DNA of 33,433 nt from Micavibrio aeruginosavorus (GTDB lineage: Bacteria; Pseudomonadota; Alphaproteobacteria; Micavibrionales; Micavibrionaceae), in contig JACPDM010000060.1 in the NCBI GenBank assembly GCA_016184045.1, positions 1-33,433 of the forward strand, given 5' to 3'. Made by a program: the position numbers and the translations under genes. Position 1 is the first letter of the stretch, and each line of letters starts with the position of its first letter. A model generated the notes under the pieces. It was given only the letters and a program-made list of their open reading frames with translations. It did not search any database and was not told the DNA's origin. Positions 1 through 9,196 of the stretch are shown here, in pieces.

Positions 1-656
1 TTTTGCATCAGGCTGCACATTTCATCGCTGTAGGACTCGATCGTATTCTGCCAGAGGAGGAACCCGGCCCAATGCTCTGGGTGTTTTGCGATGAAGCTGT
101 AGGTTTCCAGCAAATCCCGGTCGCTCAGGTGCCTGCGGTCCTGACGGGATTCCAGCATGCTCTCCGACCCGTCGATGGCCTTGCGAATATCGTGCTCGAG
201 GGAAATGCGGAAATCTCTTTTTCCGGTCATTGGCGGTTTGTCGAGAATGCGCGGCAGCATGTCATCCATATTCTCGGCAAGCGTCCCGACGCTATCGACG
301 GGAAGATTGTGGAAGGATGGCTTTTCCAGCGTTTCAAGGAAATAGGCGCGCAAGGCCGCGTCGGGATAGGCAAGCCGCAGGCCGTCGGTGAATGATTTTA
401 TATTGGCGCTGATCATCGCCTGCGGAACGTCTTGCGGCCGGGGCTGCGGAAAGCCGGGATCGACGCCCATGATGCGGGTCGAGGTCACATCCGGGACGCC
501 GGTATAAACCTTGTCGCCGGGCGCGCGCGGGGCTTGCATTCCCTGATGGGGGCAGGCGGCGCGGGCAAAGCTGTCCTGCGCATAGGGCTTGTAGCCGCCT
601 TCATGGATAAGGCGGCCGAACACATCCCTGACAATGGGTGAAACCTGACCGGTCAT
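1..656 (-). CDS. Hypothetical protein, partial (C-terminus beyond left edge)
   Basis: The minus strand is open from an ATG at 656 to the window edge, about 218 codons with no stop. The ORF track omits it because it has no terminus. The protein starts MTGQVSPIVRDVFGRLIHEGG, has a Pro/Arg-rich stretch near residues 40-80, and then a soluble, charged, probably helical region (SLEHDIRKAIDGSESMLESR). I see no signal peptide or membrane segment and recognise no family. The plus-strand ORFs at 3-395, 157-345 and 432-641 are its shadows. It is divergent from the gene at 783, and the roughly 126-nt gap between them is AT-rich enough to hold both promoters. That it is coding is inferred from the long open frame and sensible composition; function is unknown. 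Confidence 0.6.
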   Translation of the reverse strand, partial: MTGQVSPIVRDVFGRLIHEGGYKPYAQDSFARAACPHQGMQAPRAPGDKVYTGVPDVTSTRIMGVDPGFPQPRPQDVPQAMISANIKSFTDGLRLAYPDAALRAYFLETLEKPSFHNLPVDSVGTLAENMDDMLPRILDKPPMTGKRDFRISLEHDIRKAIDGSESMLESRQDRRHLSDRDLLETYSFIAKHPEHWAGFLLWQNTIESYSDEMCSLMQ

Positions 657-731
657 CGGCCATCCATAGCACAGGGATCTATTATTATGCAAATTATTGC
701 AGCCAGGCAGTTCAATATTACGAAAATTAAA

Positions 732-760
732 TTGACAGGCTTTTGCGGTGCTGGTAGGTA
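732..760 (+). promoter_or_regulatory. Possible sigma70-type promoter for the gene at 783
   Basis: TTGACA at 732-737 is a perfect -35 hexamer. Seventeen bases later comes TAGGTA at 755-760, a poor -10. The surrounding DNA is AT-rich and a strong ribosome binding site follows at about 770. The -35 is convincing on its own; the -10 is weak, so this is tentative. Confidence 0.35.
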
Positions 761-782
761 GCGCTGTAGCGGAGGTGTAATT

Positions 783-1172
783 ATGTCATTTTTAAGCAGA
801 CTCTGGAGTGGCAAACAAGCGCCTGAGTTGACAGAGGATCAAAAACGCGAGCTTCGTATCGCGGCGGCTGTGAAGTTTTTTGATCTGCCCTGGGATGGAG
901 CGAAAAGAATGCAAGCTTCTCCGTTAAGCACGGTCAGCGATATTCTTGAGATTCAGGAATATTCCACCCGGGATCAGGCCGATCGCCAGCATTATTGCGC
1001 TGGGCTGCCTATCCCTAGCCGGACGTACTGGCAGCATAGAATTGACCATACCAAGATGGTTATGGCCAAACTTGGCTATGCCGATCAGGAAATAGAGCAG
1101 CATGCACGTTACCTGACTACAAAGCATGCAAGTCATTTTCATCCAAACAGAGTGAAGCGGGCTTTGGGTTAA
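783..1172 (+). CDS. Hypothetical protein, 129 aa
   Basis: The start is fixed by GGAGGT six bases before the ATG. The product is a small soluble protein, basic toward the C-terminus ([12 protein letters not shown]), with Trp, Tyr and His scattered through the middle and no signal peptide or membrane span. Residues 18-40 look helical ([19 protein letters not shown]). I do not recognise the family. It ends 46 nt before aroC on the same strand and may be co-transcribed with it, although aroC has its own ribosome binding site. The overlapping minus ORF 924-1229 has no supporting signal and is treated as a shadow. Confidence 0.6.
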   Translation: MSFLSRLWSGKQAPELTEDQKRELRIAAAVKFFDLPWDGAKRMQASPLSTVSDILEIQEYSTRDQADRQHYCAGLPIPSRTYWQHRIDHTKMVMAKLGYADQEIEQHARYLTTKHASHFHPNRVKRALG

Positions 1173-1218
1173 GTCCGGTTGTGTGTACACTTGCCCTGTC
1201 AAAAGGGGAGTGGGCACC

Positions 1219-2237
1219 ATGAGCGGCAATCGCTTCGGAACACTGTTTCAGTATCAAAGCTGGGGCGAAAGCCACGGGCCGGCGATCGGCTGCGTCGTGG
1301 ACGGCGTGCCGCCGCGCATCCCTTTAAGCGAAGCCGACATCCAGCCATGGCTTGACCGGCGCAAGCCGGGGCAGTCGCGCTATACGACGCAGCGGCAGGA
1401 AGCCGACATCGTCAAAATCCTCTCCGGTACGTTCGAGGGGCAGACGACGGGAACGCCGGTTTCCCTGCTGATCGAAAACACCGATGCGAAGTCCAAGGAC
1501 TATTCCGACATCAAGGATAAATTCCGCCCCGGCCACGCCGACTACACTTACCAGATGAAATACGGCGTCCGCGATTATCGCGGCGGCGGGCGGTCCTCGG
1601 CGCGGGAGACGGCCATGCGCGTCGCCGCGGGCGCGATCGCGCGCAAGATTCTGCCCGGCGTGCAAATTCGCGCCGCCGTGGTGCAGATCGGGGAGCATAA
1701 AATCAACCGCGACAACTGGGACTGGTCGATTCTGGATGAAAACCCGTTTTTCACCGTGGACAAGGCGATTGTGCCGGTGTGGGAGGATTTTCTCGATGCG
1801 CGGCGCAAAGCCGGGTCCAGCGCGGGCGCGGTGGTCGAAGTCGTCGCCAGCGGTGTCCCGGCGGGGCTGGGCGCGACCGTTTCAAGGGCGTGGAGATTGG
1901 TGCGGGGTTTAACGCGGTCCTGCTGGGCGGAGAAGAAAATTCCGACGAGATCCGCATTGGCCCGGATGGCAAGCCTGTCTTCCTCAGCAACCATGCCGGG
2001 GGCATTCTCGGCGGCATATCGACAGGGCAGGATATCGTCTGCCGTCTGGCCTTCAAGCCGACCAGCTCGATCCTGATGCCAAAGCCGACCATTGATAAAC
2101 ACGGCAACGAGACCGAGATTGTTACCAAAGGCCGCCATGACCCCTGTGTCGGGATACGTGGCGCGCCGGTGGCGGAGGCGATGGTCGCTTGCGTTCTGGC
2201 GGATCACTGGTTGCGGCACAAGGCGCAATGTTTATAG
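1219..2237 (+). pseudogene. aroC: Chorismate synthase, frame broken by an internal deletion of about 52 nt
   Basis: AroC converts 5-enolpyruvylshikimate-3-phosphate to chorismate, the last step of the shikimate pathway, using reduced FMN. The start ATG at 1219 is preceded by AAAGGGGAG and opens with [20 protein letters not shown], the conserved N-terminus. Family signatures RPGHADYTY and [12 protein letters not shown] follow. The first frame is good up to [10 protein letters not shown] (codon ending 1872). Homology resumes in another frame at [19 protein letters not shown] (1884) and runs to a normal C-terminus at 2237. E. coli AroC has 21 residues (63 nt) between these blocks; here there are 11 nt, so about 52 nt are missing. 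Restoring them gives about 356 aa, a normal length. As written, the gene cannot make intact enzyme. Both halves are otherwise well conserved, so the lesion is recent or an assembly error. Confidence 0.85.
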
Positions 2238-2250
2238 GGGCATAAAGAAC

Positions 2251-4125
2251 ATGAAAAATCGCTGGAACCGACCGGGCTCGCTGTTCGTCAAACCCGCAGC
2301 GCCGCGCGCCCCGAAGGCCCCGTGGTGGGGCTCGCTGCTGCGCAAGCTCAGTTTCTTCAGGATTTTTCGCGGGCTGAGCACCGCCATCGGCGCGATGGTC
2401 CTGATCTCTATGTTCTTTGGCATGATTTTCGGCTCCGTTCTGGAACAGCAGGAAAACCCCGTGCCGCAGGACATGATTCTTGTTCTGCGCCTCAATCAGG
2501 GGCTTGAAGAAATCCCTGCCGTGAACAGCTTTCTTGCCGGACTTGAAAGCATCGCCGACCGTCGCCTCGCCGTTCAGGAGATGATCGAGGCCATCGATCA
2601 GGCCGCGACGGACCCGCGCGTCAGGGCCTTGAGTTTTTCCATCGAGGGCGGCGATTTCAGCATTGCGCGGGTGCAGGAATTGCGCGCCGCGATCAAGCGT
2701 TTTCGCGCCAGCGGAAAACCGGCCTATGCGTTCAGCCCGTCTTATGCCGAAGCGGGCGGCGGGATGGGGCCCTATTATCTGGCGGCGGCGTTCGAACAAA
2801 TCTGGCTTCAGCCCGTCGGCTTCGTCACCATCATGGGGTTTGACGCGGAGATGCCTTTCGCCGCTGCCGCGCTGAAAAAAATCGGCATCAATCCGCAGTT
2901 CTATCAGCGCAAGGAATATAAAAGCGTGATGGAAAACATCACGCGCGAAGACATGTCGCCGGAAAACCGGGAAATGATGACCTCGATCCTGCGCGACATC
3001 ATGGACGGGCTTGTCACGGATATTGCCGCGGATCGCAAAATGACGCCGCAAGCCTTCCGCATGGCCGTGGATCAGGGCGTTTTCACTGACCGGGAAGCCG
3101 TTGCCGCGGGGCTTGTGGATCGCCTTGGCCATGGCGACGCGGTCGTTGCCGAATTGCGCAAGCTCTTGACGGGGGATCCGGAAAATGAGGATTTGAAACT
3201 CTACGGCCTCAACCAGTATTACCACAACGCCCTGCAGGATACCGTCCCCGGCGACGCGCCGCAGGTCGGGTTTGTGCACGCCGTCGGCAATATCGTTCCG
3301 CGCGCGGATGGCGGCGGTATGGGGGACGGGATTATCGCCGCCGACAGGACGGCCTCCGCCATCCTTAAAGGGGTGAAAGACGAAGACATCAAGGCCATCG
3401 TCCTGCGCGTCGATAGCCCCGGCGGATCGCCGACGGCGTCCGAGACCATTCGCCGCGCGGTCGAGCGGGCGCTGGAGAAAAAGAAACCCGTGATCGTGTC
3501 CATGGGCGCGATGGCCGGGTCCGGCGGTTACTGGATCGTAACCGACGCGACGCGGATTTTCGCGCAGCCCGCCACCCTGACCGGGTCGATCGGCGTCGCT
3601 TCCGGAAAGCTGGAGGCCAGCGGCCTGATGAGAAAAATCGGCGTCAACTGGGACGGGGTCCAGATCGGCCATAACGCCGACATGAACTCCATCGTCAAGC
3701 CGTTCTCGGAAGACGGCGACAAGCGCATGCAGGCGATGATGGATTCAATCTATGCCGCCTTTACCGAGCGTGTCGCCACAGGGCGGAAACTGCCGCCGGA
3801 AAAGGTCGAGGCCATTGCCAAAGGCCGCGTCTGGACCGGGAGGCAGGCGCTTGGTCTTGGGCTTGTGGACGAACTGGGCGGTCTGGATGCCGCGATTGAT
3901 TACGCGGCGAAGCAGGTCGGCGCACAAAATCGCAGTCAGGTCAGGCTTGTCGAGCTGCCGCGCCCGCGCACGCCTTTTGACCGTCTTTTTGAACTGCTGA
4001 ATATCGAAGTGGCGATGGGGCGGATCGGCGGGGCTGTAACGGCTGTGCTCGAGCGCAAATTCACGCAGGCCGCGATGCCCGCGGTGTCGGTTTCCGATCC
4101 GTTTCTGGTGCAGGGTTTAAAGTAG
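2251..4125 (+). CDS. sppA: Signal peptide peptidase SppA, 67K (two-domain) type
   Basis: SppA is an inner-membrane serine protease that degrades signal peptides left after protein export. The product is 624 aa, close to E. coli SppA (618). I start it at the ATG at 2251 (MKNRWNRPGSLFVKP) rather than the track's 2092, because the longer version overlaps the aroC 3' end. One membrane anchor follows at about residues 40-65 (GAMVLISMFFGMIFGSVL). The N-terminal half carries the general-base lysine (KEYKS, Lys224) and the C-terminal half the nucleophile (AGSGGYW, Ser424). Their 200-residue separation equals that of E. coli Lys209/Ser409. It lies 13 nt after aroC and overlaps the convergent HAD gene by 9 nt at its 3' end. 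The large antisense ORF 2122-3672 is a shadow. Confidence 0.93.
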   Translation: MKNRWNRPGSLFVKPAAPRAPKAPWWGSLLRKLSFFRIFRGLSTAIGAMVLISMFFGMIFGSVLEQQENPVPQDMILVLRLNQGLEEIPAVNSFLAGLESIADRRLAVQEMIEAIDQAATDPRVRALSFSIEGGDFSIARVQELRAAIKRFRASGKPAYAFSPSYAEAGGGMGPYYLAAAFEQIWLQPVGFVTIMGFDAEMPFAAAALKKIGINPQFYQRKEYKSVMENITREDMSPENREMMTSILRDIMDGLVTDIAADRKMTPQAFRMAVDQGVFTDREAVAAGLVDRLGHGDAVVAELRKLLTGDPENEDLKLYGLNQYYHNALQDTVPGDAPQVGFVHAVGNIVPRADGGGMGDGIIAADRTASAILKGVKDEDIKAIVLRVDSPGGSPTASETIRRAVERALEKKKPVIVSMGAMAGSGGYWIVTDATRIFAQPATLTGSIGVASGKLEASGLMRKIGVNWDGVQIGHNADMNSIVKPFSEDGDKRMQAMMDSIYAAFTERVATGRKLPPEKVEAIAKGRVWTGRQALGLGLVDELGGLDAAIDYAAKQVGAQNRSQVRLVELPRPRTPFDRLFELLNIEVAMGRIGGAVTAVLERKFTQAAMPAVSVSDPFLVQGLK

Positions 4126-4806
4126 GATCTGCCTGAGTTTCGCTTCCAGATCGGGATAAGCCATGACGATATGGTCCACGCCGATATTGTGTTCCAGAAT
4201 CGCGATGGACGAATTCAGGCCGTAAGCAAGGGGCTGGATCGTGCAGGGAAGGTAATCGCGGGCCGCGACGGCGGCCAGAACGTCCTTGTGACGGTCGCCG
4301 ATATACCAGATGACGTCGCCCTCCTGCGGCTGCCGCGCCATTTTGCGCAAGGCCTGCAAAATAGGGTCCGGGAAGGGCTTTGACCGGGTAATGTCCTCGC
4401 GGAAAATGGTCACTTCAAAATATTGCGCGAGATCGAATTTCTCCAGGATGTCGTGGCCGTAGCCTTTGCCAAGCCCGTTGCTGACAAGCCCGATAGGGAT
4501 GTCCCTGGCCTTGAGCATTTCAAGGACGCTGTAAATCCCGGGGCAGGGTTCGACGATTTCCTCGACATCCTTGCGGCGGATCTTGTGCAGGGCGCGGTGG
4601 ACCAGAAGTTTCGGCCTCTTGCCGTTGCGGAATTCGACCAGCGGCGAATAGGGGATATTGCGGCGGAAAACGCCGGAGAAAAACTTGTTTATTTTATGAA
4701 AGGCATCGTCCATCCGCTCCAGAACATGCAAAAGGCGGGGGTGGATATGGCGCACGGTCGTGCCGTCCATGTCGAACAGGACGATTGTCGGCTTTTGCAG
4801 GGTCAT
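4117..4806 (-). CDS. HAD-superfamily hydrolase (phosphoglycolate-phosphatase-like)
   Basis: This 229-aa protein has the four HAD motifs in order: FDMDGTT near residue 11 (nucleophile Asp12, acid Asp14), LVSNG (motif II Ser), RSKPFPD (motif III Lys) and GDRHKDV (motif IV Asp). The middle segment fits a small alpha-helical C1 cap, as in Gph/PGP-type phosphatases. The substrate cannot be told from sequence. Its ATG overlaps the dxs stop (ATGA), so it is probably translationally coupled as the last gene of xseB-ispA-dxs-HAD. In many alphaproteobacteria a tlyA-like methyltransferase gene follows dxs, so this position is a variation. It is convergent with sppA and overlaps it by 9 nt. Confidence 0.85.
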   Translation of the reverse strand: MTLQKPTIVLFDMDGTTVRHIHPRLLHVLERMDDAFHKINKFFSGVFRRNIPYSPLVEFRNGKRPKLLVHRALHKIRRKDVEEIVEPCPGIYSVLEMLKARDIPIGLVSNGLGKGYGHDILEKFDLAQYFEVTIFREDITRSKPFPDPILQALRKMARQPQEGDVIWYIGDRHKDVLAAVAARDYLPCTIQPLAYGLNSSIAILEHNIGVDHIVMAYPDLEAKLRQILL

Positions 4807-6746
4807 GCGCGGCTCTCGCGAACCTTCGCGGCGATGTGCTCTGCGGTGAGGCAGGCTTCGTCATATTGCTTGCGCGGATCGTCATGGTCCTGAAAAGAAT
4901 CGGGCAGGGTCATGGCGCGCAGCAGGCATTTGCCGCTATCAAGCAAGCCCGCATTGGCTGCCTGTTGCAGGACCAGCGCGCCGAAACCGCAGACGGAGCC
5001 TTCCTCGACCGTGACAAGGAAGCCGTGGCCGGAAATCAGCCTGCCGATCAGATCCATATCAAGCGGTTTGGCAAACCGGGCATCGGCGACGGTGGCGGAA
5101 ATTCCCTGTTCGGCCAGCATGTCCGCCGCGAGCAAGCATTCCTGTAGCCGCGTGCCGTAGGACAGGATGGCGACATCCGTCCCTTCGCGCACGATGCGGC
5201 CCTTGCCGATTTCAAGAATTTCGCCGCGTTCGGGAAGGTCGTGGCCGATCCCGTCGCCGCGCGGATAGCGGAAGGCGATGGGGCCGCTGTCATGCGCGGC
5301 GGCGGTCGCTACCATATGCATCAGCTCTAGCTCATCCGCCGCCGCCATCAACGTCATATTGGGCAGGCAGCCGAGATAGGCGATATCGAACGCGCCCGCA
5401 TGGGTCGCGCCATCCGCCCCGACCAGTCCCGCGCGGTCCATGGCAAAACGGACGGGCAGGTTCTGGAGGGCGACGTCATGCACCACCTGATCGTAGCCGC
5501 GTTGCAGGAAGGTGGAATAAATGGCGCAGAACGGCTTGTAGCCTTCCGCCGCCAGTCCCGCGGCGAAGGTGACGGCGTGCTGCTCGGCGATGCCGACATC
5601 GAACATGCGTTCGGGGAAGGCGTGGCCGAACATATCCATGCCCGTGCCCGACGGCATGGCGGCGGTGATGCCGACGATTTTGTCGTCGCGCTGCGCTTCC
5701 GCGATCAGGCTCTGGGCAAAAACCTTCGTATAGCTGGGGGCGTTGGCCCGGGCCTTGCTTTGCTCCCCGGTGACGACGTTGAATTTGCTCACGCCGTGCA
5801 TCTTGTCGCGGGAGTTCTCCGCCGGGGCGTAGCCTTTGCCCTTTTTGGTGATGGCGTGGATCAGCACCGGACCGTGATGGTTGCTGTCGCGCACGTTTCG
5901 CAGGACCGGCAGCAGGTGGTCGAGGTTATGTCCGTCCACCGGGCCGATATAATAAAAACCCATTTCCTCGAACAGCGTCCCTGTGCCCATCGCCATGCGG
6001 GCGGATTCCTCGGCGCGTTTGACCGCGTGACGCAGGGGCGGAGGCAAGATTTCGACGACTTTCTTGCCCGCTTCGCGCGCGCCGATATAGGCGCGGGAGG
6101 AAACGAGCCGCGTAAGATAGCGGCTCATTGCGCCGACGGGGGGCGCGATCGACATTTCATTGTCGTTGAGAATGACGATGAGGCGGCTTTTCATCGCCCC
6201 GGCGTTGTTCATGGCTTCATAGGCCATGCCCGCGCTCATCGACCCGTCGCCGATGACGGCGATGATATTGTTCGCACCGCCGGAGAGGTCGCGCGCGACC
6301 GCCATGCCGAGCCCTGCGGAGATGGAGGTGGAGGAATGCGCCGCGCCGAACGGGTCGTAGGCGGATTCGCTGCGCTTGGTAAAGCCGGAAAGGCCGCCGC
6401 CCTGCCGCAGGGTGCGAATGCGATCGCGCCGCCCGGTCAGGATCTTGTGCGGGTAGCATTGGTGCCCGACATCCCAGATCAGGCGGTCTTCGGGCGTATT
6501 GAATACGGCATGAATGGCAACGGTCAGCTCGACCACGCCCAGCCCCGCGCCCAGATGCCCGCCGGTGGTGGAAACGGCGTCAATGGTCTCGGCGCGGAGT
6601 TCCCCGGCAAGGGTTTTGAGTTGGTCGTCGCTGAAGTGACGGAAATCCGCAGGCTCCTTGATTGAATCGAGCAAAGTCCCGCTGTCGTCCCCGCGCAGGC
6701 GGGGATTGGGGTCGTCAATCCGCGATTCAATTCCCGATTTTGTCAT
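4803..6746 (-). CDS. dxs: 1-deoxy-D-xylulose-5-phosphate synthase
   Basis: Dxs condenses pyruvate and glyceraldehyde-3-phosphate using thiamine diphosphate, the entry step of the MEP isoprenoid pathway. The product is 647 aa, normal to slightly long. The thiamine diphosphate motif GDGSM sits at about residues 166-170 with the expected NN downstream. [11 protein letters not shown] and [15 protein letters not shown] are Dxs signatures. The N-terminus is odd: residues about 7-22 ([16 protein letters not shown]) precede the usual start of homology ([15 protein letters not shown]) and are encoded by a palindromic repeat like those found between genes elsewhere in the window. The ATG at 6746 has only a weak AAGAG before it. 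It starts 15 nt after ispA and overlaps the HAD start. The long antisense ORF 5400-6665 is a shadow. Confidence 0.95.
   Translation of the reverse strand: MTKSGIESRIDDPNPRLRGDDSGTLLDSIKEPADFRHFSDDQLKTLAGELRAETIDAVSTTGGHLGAGLGVVELTVAIHAVFNTPEDRLIWDVGHQCYPHKILTGRRDRIRTLRQGGGLSGFTKRSESAYDPFGAAHSSTSISAGLGMAVARDLSGGANNIIAVIGDGSMSAGMAYEAMNNAGAMKSRLIVILNDNEMSIAPPVGAMSRYLTRLVSSRAYIGAREAGKKVVEILPPPLRHAVKRAEESARMAMGTGTLFEEMGFYYIGPVDGHNLDHLLPVLRNVRDSNHHGPVLIHAITKKGKGYAPAENSRDKMHGVSKFNVVTGEQSKARANAPSYTKVFAQSLIAEAQRDDKIVGITAAMPSGTGMDMFGHAFPERMFDVGIAEQHAVTFAAGLAAEGYKPFCAIYSTFLQRGYDQVVHDVALQNLPVRFAMDRAGLVGADGATHAGAFDIAYLGCLPNMTLMAAADELELMHMVATAAAHDSGPIAFRYPRGDGIGHDLPERGEILEIGKGRIVREGTDVAILSYGTRLQECLLAADMLAEQGISATVADARFAKPLDMDLIGRLISGHGFLVTVEEGSVCGFGALVLQQAANAGLLDSGKCLLRAMTLPDSFQDHDDPRKQYDEACLTAEHIAAKVRESRA
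6684..6709. repeat. Palindromic repeat copy inside the dxs coding region
   Basis: A perfect hairpin CCCCGC-GCAG-GCGGGG (6689-6704) is flanked by GTCGT on one side and ATTGG on the other. This matches the pattern GTCATyCCsGC...GCsGGrATCC seen between genes at 25346-25433. It encodes part of the non-homologous N-terminal extension of Dxs. Confidence 0.6.
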
Positions 6747-6761
6747 GACTCTTGAAAACTC

Positions 6762-7673
6762 TTACGCGCGCCGTTGCAAAACGTAATCGGCCATTTCCTT
6801 CAGGGTATCGGCGCGGCCCTGGAAGATATTGAGATGGGCCTTGGCTTGCGCGACCAGCATTTCGGCGCGGGCGCGGGCGGGGTCCTTGCCCATGGTGGAA
6901 ACGAAGGTGGATTTTCCGGCCTTGCCGTCCTTGCCGGAATCCTTGCCGGTTTCTGCGGCGGAACCTTCGACGTCGAGAATGTCATCCGTGACCTGAAAGG
7001 CGAGGCCAAGGTCGTTGGCGTAGTTGACGAGCGCCCGGCGCTGCGGATCGCCGGCTTTGCCGAGAACGGCTCCCGCCTCGCAAGCGAAAGAAATCAGTTT
7101 TCCGGTTTTCATGCGCTGCATGCGGCTGATGGTGCCGAGGTCGAAATCGGCCTTCTCGCCGATGATGTCGAGCATCTGCCCGCCGCACAGCCCTTGCGGC
7201 CCGGCGGCGTGGGCCAGCATGGTAACCAGTTCGCAGCGCACGCGCGGGTCTTCATGTGTGTCGGAGTCGGTCAGGACTTCGAACGCCAGCGCCAGCAGGG
7301 CATCGCCCGCAAGGATGGCCGTCGCCTGGTCGAAAGCGACGTGGGTCGCTGGCTTTCCGCGGCGAAGCTGCGCGTCATCCATCGCCGGAAGGTCGTCGTG
7401 GATCAGGGAGTAGCAGTGAACGAATTCCACCGCTGCCGCCGTACGCCGCGCGCGCATCGCATCGACGCCGAACAGTGCCGCCGATTCCATGACGAGGAAC
7501 GGGCGCAGGCGTTTGCCGCCGTTCAGGGTGCCGTAACGCATGGCCTCGTAAAGCGGGGCTTCGGCCAGATCGCTTTCGGGCAGCAGGCGCGCGATGGTCT
7601 TGTTGACGCCTTCGACGACATCGTTCATGCGGTCCTGAAGGGCCGGGCTGGCGTCGCGGGGTGAGGGGGCCAT
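6762..7673 (-). CDS. ispA: Polyprenyl (farnesyl/geranyl) diphosphate synthase
   Basis: This enzyme condenses isopentenyl diphosphate with dimethylallyl and geranyl diphosphate to make farnesyl diphosphate. At 303 aa it has the usual length. The first aspartate-rich motif is DDLPAMDD (residues 93-100) and the second is DDILD (230-234), preceded by FQVT. GGKRLRPFL (52-60) binds the diphosphate of the homoallylic substrate. The two residues between the first Asp pairs are typical of short-chain (C15) enzymes. The start at 7673 is preceded by AGGAG. It sits 27 nt downstream of xseB and 15 nt upstream of dxs, an order common in Proteobacteria. The chain length made is inferred. Confidence 0.93.
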   Translation of the reverse strand: MAPSPRDASPALQDRMNDVVEGVNKTIARLLPESDLAEAPLYEAMRYGTLNGGKRLRPFLVMESAALFGVDAMRARRTAAAVEFVHCYSLIHDDLPAMDDAQLRRGKPATHVAFDQATAILAGDALLALAFEVLTDSDTHEDPRVRCELVTMLAHAAGPQGLCGGQMLDIIGEKADFDLGTISRMQRMKTGKLISFACEAGAVLGKAGDPQRRALVNYANDLGLAFQVTDDILDVEGSAAETGKDSGKDGKAGKSTFVSTMGKDPARARAEMLVAQAKAHLNIFQGRADTLKEMADYVLQRRA

Positions 7674-7700
7674 GAAGTAACTCCTGTTTGCGTTGTTCTT

Positions 7701-7949
7701 TTACTCGGAATCAAACGGCGCGGTGCCGATTTTTCCATCCGGGCCGACGGTAATTTTTTCAATTTTCGCCTGCGCCTCGCGCAGCTTGCTTTCGCAGTGT
7801 TGTTTCAGGGCGACGCCGCGTTCATAGGCGCTGATGGAATCCTCCAGCGCCGCCTTGCCGGTCTCAAGATTGCGGACAATCGTCTCCAGTTCCGCCAGTG
7901 CGGATTCAAAGGACAGGGCAGCGATTGCTGCGTTTTTATTGCTGCTCAT
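7701..7949 (-). CDS. xseB: Exodeoxyribonuclease VII small subunit
   Basis: XseB binds XseA to form exonuclease VII, which degrades single-stranded DNA from both ends in the cytoplasm. The family core is clear: FESALAELETIVRNLETGKAALEDS, then YERGVALKQHCESKLREAQAKIE, two helices forming a coiled coil. I choose the ATG at 7949 (MSSNKN, 82 aa) over the track's TTG at 7970, because ATG is the normal codon, the length then matches the family (about 80 aa), and no Shine-Dalgarno precedes the TTG. It is the first gene of the xseB-ispA-dxs-HAD operon; its promoter should lie in the divergent gap 7950-8126. Confidence 0.92.
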   Translation of the reverse strand: MSSNKNAAIAALSFESALAELETIVRNLETGKAALEDSISAYERGVALKQHCESKLREAQAKIEKITVGPDGKIGTAPFDSE

Positions 7950-8085
7950 GACAACCGTCTGATTTTTCAAAAGAAATGTGCGGCGGGAGTGTAGGCCAGA
8001 TGGGCAAATTCCTCAAGTTTTTCTCATGCGCTGCGGCGGGCCCAGCCCCCCGTTCTTTGCAAATCTGGAAAACGAGGCCCCGGAT

Positions 8086-8091
8086 TATAAT
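8086..8091 (+). promoter_or_regulatory. Candidate -10 box for the small gene at 8127
   Basis: A perfect TATAAT lies 36 nt before the start codon of the 52-aa protein and upstream of its ribosome binding site. No good -35 is visible 16-18 nt upstream, so the assignment rests on the -10 and its position. Confidence 0.35.
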
Positions 8092-8126
8092 AAATTTATG
8101 ATTATGAAATCCGCGGGAGGCTCAAA

Positions 8127-8285
8127 ATGGCTCAAAACACCGAGAAAAATACAACCAATTCATTGAAAAACATGGATTTTCTGGCCTGGCAGATCAATCG
8201 TATCAAAGCCAGCCAGCGTAAAGAAGAAGTAAACCGGATTTTCAACAGCCGCGCCCGTCTGCGGAGCGAACTGCATCTAAACTGA
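8127..8285 (+). CDS. Small hypothetical protein, 52 aa (below the ORF-track cutoff)
   Basis: The ATG at 8127 is preceded by GGGAGG six bases upstream, one of the better ribosome binding sites in the window, and by a TATAAT at 8086. The product starts MAQNTEKNTTNSLKNMDFLA and continues as a basic, probably helical segment (WQINRIKASQRKEEVNRIF, then NSRARLRSELHLN). There is no signal peptide or membrane span. The charge pattern suggests an amphipathic helix that could bind a protein or nucleic acid; this is inference. It is divergent from xseB and convergent with the deacetylase-like gene, ending 11 nt before that gene's stop. I recognise no family. Confidence 0.6.
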   Translation: MAQNTEKNTTNSLKNMDFLAWQINRIKASQRKEEVNRIFNSRARLRSELHLN

Positions 8286-8296
8286 AGTCCGGGGGC

Positions 8297-9196
8297 CTAT
8301 TCCGCCAGCCCGCGCAGATGCGCGGCAACCCCGGATTTGAGGGCGGGCAGGTTGTAGCCGCCCTCCAGCACCGACACCGCCCGCGGAACGATCCGGCAAA
8401 GCCCGCGCGTCACCCACTCAAAATCATCCTCAACCAGATCCATCTGCGCCAGCGGGTCGTCCTTATGCGCGTCGAACCCGGCGGAGATCATCAGCAGGTC
8501 CGGCCCGAAAGCCTCCAGCGCCGGGAATGCTTTTTCTTCATAGGCTGCGCGGAAGGCGGCAGAGTTCGTTCCGGTGGGCAGGGGAATGTTCAGAACCCGC
8601 TCCGGAACCTGATCGCCCGGCCCGCCTGTGCCGGGGTAGAGCGGCCATTGATGTGTGGAGATGTAAAAAACATTCTCATGCGCCCGCGCCATGACATCGC
8701 TGCCATTGCCGTGATGGACGTCGAAATCGACGATGGCGATTTTCTGTGCCCCCAATGTTTGCGCGTGCAGCGCGCCGATAAAGACGTTGTTGAACAGGCA
8801 AAATCCCATGCTGCGCGACGGCTCGGCATGGTGCCCCGGCGGGCGCACGGCGCAAAAGGCGCGGCCTGTCTTTCCGGCGAGAACATCCTCGACCGCCTGG
8901 CAAACAGCGCCCGCGGCGTGCAAGGCGGCAATCCACGTGCCGGGGGAGGCGATGGTATCGGCATCGATCTGCGCAAGACCGCGATCAGGCATCGCCTCCA
9001 TCACCGCCTCGATATAGCGCATGGGGTGGCAGCGGGCGATCCATTCTGTTTCGGCTTCCGGCGCGGTGATGGTCTCAAGGCCAAGCTCATCAAAAAGATC
9101 GAGCAGGGTTTGTAGGCGCTCCGGGCATTCCGGATGGCCGGGGCCGGTATCGTGTTTGAGGCCCGAGCTATGTGTGTAGATGAACGGCAGGCTCAC
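8297..9196 (-). CDS. Histone-deacetylase-family (acetylpolyamine/acetoin-type) zinc hydrolase
   Basis: This is a zinc-dependent deacetylase of the HDAC/AcuC/AphA superfamily, class II-like. Visible residues are the start block [14 protein letters not shown] (15-28), [16 protein letters not shown] with the catalytic His pair 122-123, [10 protein letters not shown] with zinc ligands Asp159 and His161, and [12 protein letters not shown] with Asp242. I place the start at the GTG at 9196 (reading [12 protein letters not shown], 299 aa) instead of the track's 9307. The upstream 37 residues overlap the SIS gene and are not family-like, and the GTG overlaps the SIS stop as GTGA, implying coupling. 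The substrate is unknown; acetylated polyamine, acetoin metabolism or protein acetyl-lysine are family options. Confidence 0.9.
   Translation of the reverse strand: MSLPFIYTHSSGLKHDTGPGHPECPERLQTLLDLFDELGLETITAPEAETEWIARCHPMRYIEAVMEAMPDRGLAQIDADTIASPGTWIAALHAAGAVCQAVEDVLAGKTGRAFCAVRPPGHHAEPSRSMGFCLFNNVFIGALHAQTLGAQKIAIVDFDVHHGNGSDVMARAHENVFYISTHQWPLYPGTGGPGDQVPERVLNIPLPTGTNSAAFRAAYEEKAFPALEAFGPDLLMISAGFDAHKDDPLAQMDLVEDDFEWVTRGLCRIVPRAVSVLEGGYNLPALKSGVAAHLRGLAE

Noticed and set aside
2122-3672. 516-aa minus-strand ORF opposite sppA
   Set aside because: Antisense shadow of sppA, with Arg/His/Gly-rich composition.
5400-6665. 421-aa plus-strand ORF opposite dxs
   Set aside because: It mirrors the dxs codons in a high-GC gene, is rich in Gly/Ala/His/Arg, and has no ribosome binding site or family motif.
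7978-8166. 62-aa ORF before the 52-aa gene
   Set aside because: No ribosome binding site and overlaps the better-supported start at 8127 in another frame.
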